Source: Bacillus thuringiensis (GTDB lineage Bacteria > Bacillota > Bacilli > Bacillales > Bacillaceae_G). Taken from it: a stretch of 64,000 nucleotides of DNA. The translations under genes were made by a program, and so were the position numbers. The notes beneath the pieces were generated by a model that was not told the origin of the DNA, did no database searches, and saw only the letters and a program-made list of their open reading frames with translations. How positions within the stretch are numbered: position 1 is the first letter of the stretch; each line of letters opens with the position of its first letter. The stretch is taken from positions 372,261-436,260 of the forward strand of contig NZ_JACYOF010000003.1 of assembly GCF_014932895.1 (NCBI RefSeq), given 5' to 3'. Positions 54,576 to 63,660 of this stretch are shown piece by piece.

Positions 54576-54971
54576 TTATACTTTATAATTTTCGAATATA
54601 CTTTCGACCACTTCGCAAGGCTTTATATTCAATTTTTCCAGCTCATTTATCGGCACCCATAACGGAATATAACTCCCTCTATCTTTCTGCTTAAACTCCT
54701 CACCTTTCCCACTTCCGAAGACTCCATCCGTAATATGGGCATCATAATAATATTCAGTACCTTTATGCTTTACCTTTGTAATAAGACGCTTTACTTCTAT
54801 TTGTACCCCTAATTCTTCATAAACCTCTCGCTTCGTTGCCTCTTCAGGTGTTTCTTCTTCCTCAATTCCCCCTCCCGGAAAAACAAAATATACTTCACCT
54901 TCTCGAATACGTTTTATAAGAGCAATTTTTCCGTCTTGCACAATGATTGCTGCACCACGATTTCTTATCAC
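54576..54971 (-). CDS. Nudix hydrolase
   Basis: 131 residues from GTG 54971. Nudix box GGGIEEEETPEEATKREVYEE plus LGV is intact (G-x5-E-x7-R-E-U-x-E-E-x-G-U). Hydrolyses a nucleoside diphosphate linked to X; substrate unknown. Overlaps the stop of the ASCH gene by 4 nt (GTGA), so translation is coupled. Confidence 0.9.
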   Translation of the reverse strand: MIRNRGAAIIVQDGKIALIKRIREGEVYFVFPGGGIEEEETPEEATKREVYEELGVQIEVKRLITKVKHKGTEYYYDAHITDGVFGSGKGEEFKQKDRGSYIPLWVPINELEKLNIKPCEVVESIFENYKV

Positions 54972-55309
54972 TTTATTACCTCAACACCAATCGCAACTGT
55001 TCCCCACTTTTCTTCTTGTTCTTTCGTATATATTTTGTATGTACTTTCTAGCATTTCCTCTAAACTATCATTTTCACAATCCAATAATTTTTTATCAATT
55101 TGCTCGTACATTACTTTAAAGCTTTCGTATCGTTTTACTCCCGTTACTTTTACAGCCATCGTTTCTGCTGTCGTAAGGTTCGTAAATACAATTTCATCGT
55201 CTTGTTTTATAAGTTGACGTTTTTTATCGTATAACCGTACTTCATATACTTTTTTTCCTGATTGAATTGATCGAAAAGGTTTATTATATAATCCCATTTC
55301 GTATCTCAT
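54968..55309 (-). CDS. ASCH-domain protein
   Basis: 113 residues from the ATG of MRYEMGLY, with GGGGAG 8 nt upstream. ASCH (PUA-like) fold: LYNKPFRSIQSGKKVYEVRL, then DEIVFTNL and a closing KWGTVAIGVEVIK. A family expected to bind RNA or to hydrolyse modified nucleosides such as acetylcytidine (EcYqfB-type). The coupling with Nudix suggests shared nucleotide chemistry. Confidence 0.85.
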   Translation of the reverse strand: MRYEMGLYNKPFRSIQSGKKVYEVRLYDKKRQLIKQDDEIVFTNLTTAETMAVKVTGVKRYESFKVMYEQIDKKLLDCENDSLEEMLESTYKIYTKEQEEKWGTVAIGVEVIK

Positions 55310-55448
55310 ACATTCCACTCCCCTTTATTTATTTCGCCTACTAACATACTTACACCTTACCAATTCATACAACACAGTTCGCCTTACTCCACTTTGCATA
55401 TACTGTTCCATATCCATTACTTGCTTTAGAGAGGATGCTAAATTTGTT

Positions 55449-56006
55449 ATGTTATATTTAAATCAAAAACCTGAATATAGTAAATATGATATCGGTGATT
55501 ATACTTACAGTAAAGTAGGCCCAACTATTTTTTCTTGGAATGATGAAACGAAATTAAAAATAGGTAAGTTTTGTTCATTAGAAGAAGAAATTGTTTTCAC
55601 ACTTGGCGGTGAGCATCACGCAGATTGGATAACGACTTATCCATTTAATGCTCTTTTTGATGAAGGAGCACACATTACTGGACACCCTTCTTCAAAAGGT
55701 GATATCGTAGTCGGCAATGATGTATGGATTGGTTATCAATCCTGTATTTTATCTGGTGTTACAATTGGTAACGGTGCCATTATTGGTGCAAGAAGTGTTG
55801 TTACAAAAGACGTACCTCCATATGCAATTGTGGCTGGAAACCCTGCAAAACTAGTTCGATATCGTTTCCCGCAAGAAATCATTAAAAAACTAGAAAAACT
55901 TGCATGGTGGGACTGGGAACTCTCTGTTATAAAACTTTCCATTCCATATCTCCTCTCCGAAAAAATCAATACATTTTTTGATTCACCTGACAAAGAATCT
56001 ACATGA
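55449..56006 (+). CDS. Hexapeptide-repeat xenobiotic acetyltransferase (CatB/Vat-like)
   Basis: 185 residues. Left-handed beta-helix with hexapeptide turns IVVGNDVWIGYQSCILSGVT and IGNGAIIGARSVVT; the catalytic His is likely in GGEHHADW. The loop and C-terminal WWDWELSVIK match the XAT class that includes CatB and Vat enzymes. The acceptor is not known; drug resistance should not be assumed, since chromosomal Bacillus members are common. Confidence 0.87.
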   Translation: MLYLNQKPEYSKYDIGDYTYSKVGPTIFSWNDETKLKIGKFCSLEEEIVFTLGGEHHADWITTYPFNALFDEGAHITGHPSSKGDIVVGNDVWIGYQSCILSGVTIGNGAIIGARSVVTKDVPPYAIVAGNPAKLVRYRFPQEIIKKLEKLAWWDWELSVIKLSIPYLLSEKINTFFDSPDKEST

Positions 56007-56016
56007 ATATGAAATT

Positions 56017-56056
56017 AAAAAGAGCATCCTATTCTTTCTTACAGGATGCTCTTTTT
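56017..56056. terminator. Bidirectional terminator
   Basis: AAAAGAGCATCCT / AGGATGCTCTTTT stem between convergent XAT and the DUF11 gene. Confidence 0.88.
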
Positions 56057-56059
56057 GTA

Positions 56060-56090
56060 TTTATTTTTTATTTATTTTTTATTTATTTTC
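56060..56090. repeat. 11-bp tandem repeat over the DUF11 stop codon
   Basis: TTTATTTTTTA occurs twice and then a third partial unit. On the minus strand it encodes the last residues K-I-N-K-K, the TAA and the first downstream bases, so slippage here would change the C-terminus. Confidence 0.6.
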
Positions 56091-59000
56091 AAGTGATTGC
56101 ATGGAGAACATTGAAGTGGAATTTTATCTAAACAATTAAAGTTTGTTTCACAAATTTGTTCTATCGTTGGGACGAATGGGATGACAACAATATTACTTTC
56201 TATTATTTGTGTAACAGGGGGCAATACTGTGCCTACTTGATGTTCAAAGCGAATACTCGCTTGATTCATATAATTCCCTGAACCACTTGGCGCGCTCTGA
56301 ACTACTACTTGGAACGAAACTGTACGTGCTTCACCCGGATTTAAACTTCCTATAAGAAATCCTGATACTGGGCTTACATTTGGCACTGGCGTATTATCAA
56401 CCGTTACACTTCCAGGAACAAATCGAAAACTACTATCTAACATATCTTGAAAACGAATATTTTGTATCGCTGTATCCCCCGTATTCGTAATAACTGTCGT
56501 AAACGTAATAATATCGCCTATCGTTGCTGTTTGATGATCTGCCGTTTTTACAACTGTCGTTGAGACATTCAGAGGAATAAACGGGATAACAACTGTGTTG
56601 CTCTCGCCTTCCACTACTACAGGCGGCTCATTAGGATTTACAGTTGCGAGCCCATTCGCTGTAGCAGTATTTGTAACTAAATTATTTATTTGCCCTCCTG
56701 TTATTACAACTTGGAAATTAATAATGGCCGCATCATTTGGCTGAAAATCACCTAACGGAATACCAGTATTCGGATTGGCAAATGGAAGAGGTACATCATT
56801 TACGGTTACCGTACCATTTATAAATAACGTATTTGGATCAATGATATCTGTTAAAACAATATTCGTCACGGGAACTGTACTATCGTTTATAACGGCAATT
56901 CCGTAAGTGACAACATCTCCTACCATTGCCACTTCAAAATTTGCTCCTTTTGCAACAAATAAAATTACAGTATTTACTGTTACAACAACTGTATTACTCG
57001 TATCTCTTACTGTAACCGGCGGCTCTCCTGGCACTAAAATATACTCTGCCGATGCAACAGCAATATTTTGAACTGTGCCACCATCTGGAAAACTTGTAAT
57101 CGTAGCTTCGTATGTTACAATTGCCGTCTCACCGATCGGGATATCTGGTATCGTAAATCCAATCTCTGGATTTAACCCCAGCTGCGGAACTCCATTTATC
57201 GTTACACTATTTGGCACAAAATCAGCTTCCTGAGATAAGACATCAATAAATTGAACGTTCATCGCATCAGCCGTACCAGTATTTAATATGCGGACACGGT
57301 ACGTTACCGTTTCTCCTACTCCAACAATTGGATGATCTACTTCTTTTAGCATATCTAAACTACCTCTATTTACTGGTGTGACTGTCGTATTACTTGAATT
57401 CGTAATTGTAAACGGTGGTTCTCCTGAAATCAATTCAAAATCACCAGTTACACTCGCCGAATTCATAATACTATTAGAAGGCGGAATTGCGGTTACAGTT
57501 ACTTCAAATGTGATTAATACGCTATCCCCTACTGCAAAGTCCGGTAATGAAAAGCCTACAAAAGGATCTAAACCTACTTGCGGAATCCCATTTATCTGCA
57601 CGCTTCCTGGAACGAACTCTAAACTAGGAGATGGAACGTCAATAAACTGAACATTTGTCGCAGTTACTGCTCCCGTATTTGTCACTTGCACACTATACGT
57701 TAACGTATCTCCTATTCGTGTCGCTTGCTTATTTACAGTTTTTATGACACTGAATCGGCCGCTATTTACCCTTGTTATTGTCGTATTACTTGGCTCTGTT
57801 ACTACAACTGGTGGTTCTCCTGGTACTAAAGTAAAGCTCCCTGTTATATTTGCAACATTCGTAATTGTTCCTGATGACGGGATAGCTGCAACTGTCGCTT
57901 GAAACGTCACTATAACCGTTTCACCGACGAGTATATCTCCAACTTCAAATCCAGTAATCGGATTTAAGTTTGGTTGCGGAACTCCATTTACCGTTACACT
58001 ATTTGGTACAAATGACGCTCCTGCTGAAATCGTATCAATAAACTGAACATTGTTAGCTGTTACTGTTCCTGTATTCGTTATTTGCACCGTATACGTTAAT
58101 ACATCTCCAACGAGAGTAGCGGCTCTATTTACTTGTTTAATAACATTAAATCGTCCTCTATTTACAGTTGTAAGTGTTGTATTGCTCGGTTGGTTTACTA
58201 TAACTGGCGGTTCTCCTGGCACTAATATAAAGCTTCCAGTAACATTTGCCGTATTGGCAATAGTTCCGTTTGATGGAACACTAACAACTGTTACTTGGAA
58301 TGTGACTTCTACACTTTCACCTGGATTTATATCTGGAAGAGGGAATCCATTATTAGGATTGAATCCCGGTTGTAACGCACCATTTATCGTTACACTGTTC
58401 GGTACAAACGTTATAGAAGAAGGTAATACATCACTATATTGAACATTCGTCGCCGGTACTGTTCCTGTATTTTGAACTACTGTTGTATATGTGATTGTAT
58501 CGCCTACTGCAACAATCGGCTGACTTACTGATTTTAAAACATTCAAACCAGATTCATTTATTTTCGTTAATGTCGTGTTACTTGTCGTCGTTTCCGTAAT
58601 AGGTGGTTCCGTTTCACTTACAGCAAATGTAGCCGTAACATCCACAAAGTTAACAACTGTTCCACCTTGAGGTATGCTAGTTACCCTCTCTTGATATGTG
58701 ACAAGTACAAAATCACCTACAGGTATATCTGGAACCGTAAAGCCTATGAACGGATCTAATCTAGGTTCTGGTATTCCATTTATATTCACACTTCCCGGAA
58801 CAAATGCTACACCACTCGTACTAGAATCAAGGAATTGAACATTTGTTGCCGGCACTGTTCCAAAGTTAAAAATTAGTACATCGTAGGTTAATATTTCCCC
58901 AACCGTCGCCGCCTCTTTATCTACTATTTTTAATGGGAAAATTGAAGCTATATTAATTGTCGTAACAACTAAATTCGTTAATATCGTTTGCGTAATTGGT

Positions 59001-62000
59001 GGTTCCTGCGGATTCGGTTGCGAAGTAAATGTAACGTCAGCATCGTTTAATATGACTTCATTATCTGGAATCTCTGTAATAGTCACTTGGAACGTCACAG
59101 AAATACTCGCATCAGCATTTAATAGCGGACTAACTATAAATCCTATTTCTGGATTTAAACCAGGTTGCTGTATTCCACCTATCGTTACACTATTTTCGAC
59201 AAATTTCGTTCCTTCTGGAATTACATCTTGGAAGAGTACATCTGTAACAGGTATAATCCCTACATTTGTTATTAACACAGTATACGTTAATACATCTCCA
59301 ACAGTTCCAGTTGCAACGTCAACTGTTTTTGTTGCTGTTACTTCGCCAGGAGGAGGTAACGGTATTGTAACTACTGTCGTATTACTTGAATTTGTCGTTG
59401 TTACAGGTGGTTGTAAAGGATTTAATACGAAAGTAGCTGTAGCAGACGCTGTGTTTAAAACTGCCCCAAGCGTTGATGGTGCAACAACTGTCACCTGGAA
59501 CGTTACTGTCAATGATGTTCCGGCTGCAATATCAGGAAGTGGAAAACCAGTATCCGGATCAAATCCCGGCTGAGGAGTTCCATTTATCGTTACACTATTT
59601 GCTACAAATGTTGTTTCTGGAGCAATTGTGTCAACGAAAGAAATATTTGTCGCTGCAACTGTACCTGTATTTCGTATAACAACTGAATACGTGTAAGTCT
59701 CTCCAAGTGCTGCTTGTTGTACAGATGAAGATTTTTGTATAGTTAGTCTTGCTGTGTTTACTTGAGTCACGACGAAATTGCTATCTGTCACAGTCGTTAC
59801 AGGAGGGCCTGCCGGATTTATAAGGAAACTTGCAGTAACATTCGATTGATTTCTTATATTTCTACCACTCGGAACACTCGTCACTGTAACTTGAAACGTA
59901 ATTGTAGTGGTTTGCCCAACTGGAATATTTGGTACTGGAAATCCTGCTATAGGGTTCGCACCTTGCTGAACGACGCCATTTATCGTTACACTATTCGCTA
60001 CAAATGTAGCTCCAGATGGTATTGGATCTTGAAAAATAATATTTGTTGCAGGAACAGTTCCTGTATTTTGAATGAGAATCGTATATGTTAACGTATCTCC
60101 TATACCTGCTTGTGGTGTATTTACATTCTTTATTACATTAATTGATCCTACATTTACTCGTGTCACAACGATATTACTAATCGTTACAATTGTAATTGGC
60201 GGCTGCAAAGGACTTACTTGAAAGTCAGCGGTTACATTTGCATTATTCGGAAGCACTCTATTCGTTGGCACACTTGTGATTGACACTTGAAAAGTGACTG
60301 TTACCATCCCTCCTACTGGAATATTAGCAAGTGGAAATCCAGCGGTCGGATCTAAACCTGGTTGTGGGGTTCCGGTTATTGTTACACTATTTGCGATAAA
60401 TGTTGTTCCAGCTGGTATCGGATCGAGAAATGAAACATTTGTTGCTACTACCGTGCCGCTATTTTGTATAGTAACTGTATATGTTAGTGTATCTCCTACA
60501 CCTGCTTCACTTGCATTTACACTTTTCATCACATTTAATCCTGCTGAATTTACGACCGTCATAACAGTATTACTTGGTACTGTCACGGTAACTGGTGGCT
60601 CTGTTGGATTTACAAGAAAATCTCCGGTAACATTCGCACTGTTTACAACATTATTCCCTTGCGGAATTTCATCAATTAATACTTCAAACGTAACAATTAC
60701 ACTCGCACCCGTAGGTAAATCATTTAATGGAAATCCAAGTTCCGGATCTGCCCCTTCTTGTAAGACACCATTAACCAATACACTATTTTCAATAAATAAT
60801 GTCCCTTGCGGAATTGAATCTTGAAAAAATACATTAGTAGCTGGTACACTACCTGCATTTATTATTTCGATTGTATAAACTAAAACATCCCCCACAGTTG
60901 CAACACCAGTATTCACTGATTTCACAACTTCAAAGTTCCCTGATTGTACCGTTGTATTCACAAGGTTACTCGGAACATTGATTGTTACTGGTGGTTCACT
61001 CGGATTCACTTGAAAACTTGCTGATACGTTCGCACGATTTAAAATATCTTCATTTCCTGGATCCTGCACAATTACTACTTCAAATGTGACTACAACGGTT
61101 TGAGCCGCAGGAATATTCGGGAGAGAAAATCCTGAATTCGGATCGAGTCCACTTTGCGGCGTTCCATTAATTGTTACAGAATTTGCAACAAAAGAAACAG
61201 CGGAAGAAACAGTATCTTGAAAAAACACATTTGTTAACGGAACGTTTCCTGTATTTTGGACGGCAATTGTATATGTTAAAGTATCCCCTACTGCCGCTTG
61301 AGTTGTATTCACTTCTTTTATTACATTTAAACCACCTGTATTAATTTGTGTCACCACTGTATTCGTTTGTCTACTAATCGTTACTGGCGGCTGATTCGGA
61401 TTAACAACGAAATTAGCAGATACATTCCCACGATTGGCAACCGTCCCTCCCGATGGCGTAGATGTGACTCTAACTTGAAATGTAACCGTCCTATGCCCAC
61501 CTGGAGAGATATTAGCAACTGTAAACCCAGTTGCCGGATTTGCTCCGGGTTGCGAAACTCCATCTACAGTTACACTATTTGCGATAAAAGTCGTTCCAAT
61601 TGGGATTGAATCTTGAAAAATAACATTCGTCGCAACAACATTTCCTGTATTTTCAATTGTGACGGTGTACGTAAGAACATCGTTCACAGTCGCAAAAGCT
61701 TTATCCACTGTTTTTCTCGTTCTTATATCAGCTATATTAATTGTAGTAAATACAGTATTACTTGTCGCTTGACCTGAAACTGGTTGTTGACCAGGCACTG
61801 GAATAAAGTTAAACGTTGCACTTGCACGGTTCGGAATTGGATTTACAAGAGGATTAGATGTGACTCTAACTTGAAAGCGCACTACAGTCGTTTGCGAAGC
61901 ATTAATACTTCCAAGATTAATACTACTTGCTGGATTTGCCCCAGGACGCGCTACTCCATTTACCGTAACACTATTTGCGACAAATGTTGTTCCAGCAGGT

Positions 62001-63544
62001 ATACTATCAACAAAAACAACATTATTTGCAGCAACATTCCCATTATTCGTGACATTAACTGTGTACGTTAATACATCATTAAGTGTTGCCGTCTGTAAAT
62101 CTACAGATTTTTGCATACTTATATTTGCTTGATTCACTGTCGTTTGTACTGTATTTGAAGAAGACGTACTTGTAATAGGAGGACTACCGACGAAAGGACG
62201 AAATTGGTAAGACACCATTGCACGATTTGAAATAGGATTTGGATTTGGAAATGATGTAATTCTTACTTGAAACGTAACAATTCTTTGAGCATTATTTGGT
62301 ATCGTCCCTAAATTAATTCCACTAGCTGGATTCGCACTCGGTTGAGTTACTCCACCTACTGTTACACTACCAGCTATAAATGTTGTTCCATTCGGAATAC
62401 TATCTTGTAATACAACGTTTTCTGCACTTCCTGTTCCTGTATTCGGAACGGCAATCGTATAGGTGAGAATATCCCCTATACCTGCAACTGTTTTATCAAC
62501 TGATTTAACAGGATTTATAATTGGCCCCGTCGCATCAATTTGAACACCAAAACCAACCGCCGCATAACCATCACCATTTGTAACGAAGCGAACAGTTGCT
62601 GACGTTTGATTGTTTACTAATGATGAAGAGGCATCTACATTTGTAATGTCCCAGCCTTGTCTCCGAACAGCCAAAGCTATCCCTAATGGCTGATTTAAAT
62701 CTCCAAATGTGCCGCTTGTATCTAACTCCCCAATATCATTACAAATTTGTGACTGAAAGAAATTATTTGCAGGGTTTCTTGGACCGAATAAAGCAACTGT
62801 AGCGTTTGCATTCGGTCCAAAACGAAGCTGATCTCCAGCAATGTTAGAATCACCTTCTTGGGCTGTTACAAGTACCCTTCCCGTAACAGTTCCTGTAGCT
62901 GGGGTAGCAAAACCTGAAATAGTGGCATCAACTGGAGGTGATGAAGCATCGATAATTTCTTGACCTGCATACACTGACAAATTCCGAAGTGGTAAACTTG
63001 CATTTTGATAAACAACCTCAAGTGTCCAACCAGCTGCACGACTGATTGTTGGATCAGCAGAAGTTCTTGCAGCCGGCACGGCACCCGTTGTATATGTGCC
63101 TGCCCCACCTGTACTAACAAGATTCGTTACATTAGCAGAGCGGGCATAATAAAACTGTTTTCCTACTGAACCTTGCTGTGCAGTAGCAGGATCTGGCGTA
63201 ACAGAAAACGTTCCTGCTGGTGTTGTAAATGTAATATTATCATTTAAAAATGCAGTAACATCCTCAGTATCAGTCCTGTATGTGCCAGCCCACACTAGTT
63301 CTGCGTATAAAACACTACTCCCTGCTGGAAGGTTTAAAATTGCACTTGAAGAATTCAATTGCCATTCATCCGTCGTCCCTGCTGGGAACCCCGGCACTTG
63401 TAACGCTGTATTTACCGTTGTAAATACAGCAAGTGTGCCAAAAATATTGCCTGGCGCAGGCGATGTAGGACTGAGCCCCAACGTATTTCCAGTGAACGTG
63501 ACGGCACCAGTTACTGTTGTTGTAAAACGGTTCATAAAAGGCAC
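56072..63544 (-). CDS. Giant DUF11/TIGR01451 repeat protein, 2490 residues
   Basis: Starts at GTG 63544 (GAGATGG just upstream) or ATG 63535. Residues 1 to about 340 are a unique beta-rich domain (contains AELVWAGTYRTD, GWTLEVVYQNASLPLRNLSV and one Cys). Residues about 343-2458 are 16 DUF11 repeats of about 132 residues, each with a conserved Lys, Asp and Asn. The last about 31 residues hold four cysteines (ICETNFNC, LQCSPC). No signal peptide, membrane helix or LPXTG. The repeat type was named from B. anthracis. Probably a fibrous surface protein, perhaps assembled on the spore by the mother cell; that location is inference. Confidence 0.9.
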   Translation of the reverse strand: MPFMNRFTTTVTGAVTFTGNTLGLSPTSPAPGNIFGTLAVFTTVNTALQVPGFPAGTTDEWQLNSSSAILNLPAGSSVLYAELVWAGTYRTDTEDVTAFLNDNITFTTPAGTFSVTPDPATAQQGSVGKQFYYARSANVTNLVSTGGAGTYTTGAVPAARTSADPTISRAAGWTLEVVYQNASLPLRNLSVYAGQEIIDASSPPVDATISGFATPATGTVTGRVLVTAQEGDSNIAGDQLRFGPNANATVALFGPRNPANNFFQSQICNDIGELDTSGTFGDLNQPLGIALAVRRQGWDITNVDASSSLVNNQTSATVRFVTNGDGYAAVGFGVQIDATGPIINPVKSVDKTVAGIGDILTYTIAVPNTGTGSAENVVLQDSIPNGTTFIAGSVTVGGVTQPSANPASGINLGTIPNNAQRIVTFQVRITSFPNPNPISNRAMVSYQFRPFVGSPPITSTSSSNTVQTTVNQANISMQKSVDLQTATLNDVLTYTVNVTNNGNVAANNVVFVDSIPAGTTFVANSVTVNGVARPGANPASSINLGSINASQTTVVRFQVRVTSNPLVNPIPNRASATFNFIPVPGQQPVSGQATSNTVFTTINIADIRTRKTVDKAFATVNDVLTYTVTIENTGNVVATNVIFQDSIPIGTTFIANSVTVDGVSQPGANPATGFTVANISPGGHRTVTFQVRVTSTPSGGTVANRGNVSANFVVNPNQPPVTISRQTNTVVTQINTGGLNVIKEVNTTQAAVGDTLTYTIAVQNTGNVPLTNVFFQDTVSSAVSFVANSVTINGTPQSGLDPNSGFSLPNIPAAQTVVVTFEVVIVQDPGNEDILNRANVSASFQVNPSEPPVTINVPSNLVNTTVQSGNFEVVKSVNTGVATVGDVLVYTIEIINAGSVPATNVFFQDSIPQGTLFIENSVLVNGVLQEGADPELGFPLNDLPTGASVIVTFEVLIDEIPQGNNVVNSANVTGDFLVNPTEPPVTVTVPSNTVMTVVNSAGLNVMKSVNASEAGVGDTLTYTVTIQNSGTVVATNVSFLDPIPAGTTFIANSVTITGTPQPGLDPTAGFPLANIPVGGMVTVTFQVSITSVPTNRVLPNNANVTADFQVSPLQPPITIVTISNIVVTRVNVGSINVIKNVNTPQAGIGDTLTYTILIQNTGTVPATNIIFQDPIPSGATFVANSVTINGVVQQGANPIAGFPVPNIPVGQTTTITFQVTVTSVPSGRNIRNQSNVTASFLINPAGPPVTTVTDSNFVVTQVNTARLTIQKSSSVQQAALGETYTYSVVIRNTGTVAATNISFVDTIAPETTFVANSVTINGTPQPGFDPDTGFPLPDIAAGTSLTVTFQVTVVAPSTLGAVLNTASATATFVLNPLQPPVTTTNSSNTTVVTIPLPPPGEVTATKTVDVATGTVGDVLTYTVLITNVGIIPVTDVLFQDVIPEGTKFVENSVTIGGIQQPGLNPEIGFIVSPLLNADASISVTFQVTITEIPDNEVILNDADVTFTSQPNPQEPPITQTILTNLVVTTINIASIFPLKIVDKEAATVGEILTYDVLIFNFGTVPATNVQFLDSSTSGVAFVPGSVNINGIPEPRLDPFIGFTVPDIPVGDFVLVTYQERVTSIPQGGTVVNFVDVTATFAVSETEPPITETTTSNTTLTKINESGLNVLKSVSQPIVAVGDTITYTTVVQNTGTVPATNVQYSDVLPSSITFVPNSVTINGALQPGFNPNNGFPLPDINPGESVEVTFQVTVVSVPSNGTIANTANVTGSFILVPGEPPVIVNQPSNTTLTTVNRGRFNVIKQVNRAATLVGDVLTYTVQITNTGTVTANNVQFIDTISAGASFVPNSVTVNGVPQPNLNPITGFEVGDILVGETVIVTFQATVAAIPSSGTITNVANITGSFTLVPGEPPVVVTEPSNTTITRVNSGRFSVIKTVNKQATRIGDTLTYSVQVTNTGAVTATNVQFIDVPSPSLEFVPGSVQINGIPQVGLDPFVGFSLPDFAVGDSVLITFEVTVTAIPPSNSIMNSASVTGDFELISGEPPFTITNSSNTTVTPVNRGSLDMLKEVDHPIVGVGETVTYRVRILNTGTADAMNVQFIDVLSQEADFVPNSVTINGVPQLGLNPEIGFTIPDIPIGETAIVTYEATITSFPDGGTVQNIAVASAEYILVPGEPPVTVRDTSNTVVVTVNTVILFVAKGANFEVAMVGDVVTYGIAVINDSTVPVTNIVLTDIIDPNTLFINGTVTVNDVPLPFANPNTGIPLGDFQPNDAAIINFQVVITGGQINNLVTNTATANGLATVNPNEPPVVVEGESNTVVIPFIPLNVSTTVVKTADHQTATIGDIITFTTVITNTGDTAIQNIRFQDMLDSSFRFVPGSVTVDNTPVPNVSPVSGFLIGSLNPGEARTVSFQVVVQSAPSGSGNYMNQASIRFEHQVGTVLPPVTQIIESNIVVIPFVPTIEQICETNFNCLDKIPLQCSPCNHLKINKK
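56171..62518 (-). repeat. Array of 16 DUF11 repeat units (about 396 bp each)
   Basis: Each unit runs from (V/I/L)-K-x-V-(D/N), through VGD-x-LTYT, NTG-x-V-x-A-T-N-V, F-x-D, F-V-x-N-SVT-x-NG, Q-P-G-x-(D/N)-P and VTFQV, to PPV and S-N-T. Unit boundaries fall every 131-136 codons. The units are diverged (roughly 40-60% by eye), so the array is old and not recently expanded. Confidence 0.85.
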
Positions 63545-63660
63545 ATAACCATCTCATTTCATCTATAGTAAAAAGTACTCTATACTATAAAATGTAGACA
63601 ACCTATGCAATGTACGTTGTCCAACAAAATTCCGCACATACGAGAGGGGTTTGTAAAATT

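Noticed and set aside
55449-56006. Chloramphenicol or streptogramin resistance gene
   Set aside because: The fold matches, but the family is broad and chromosomal members rarely confer resistance; substrate cannot be inferred.
57378-62071. Several plus-strand frames of 60-176 codons opposite the DUF11 repeats
   Set aside because: They recur at the repeat period, lack ribosome sites and are antisense shadows of the codon pattern of the giant gene.
56171-62518. Regular about 396-bp periodicity that could suggest a repeat array such as a CRISPR
   Set aside because: The period is coding, in frame and diverged; it is a protein repeat, not short direct repeats with spacers.
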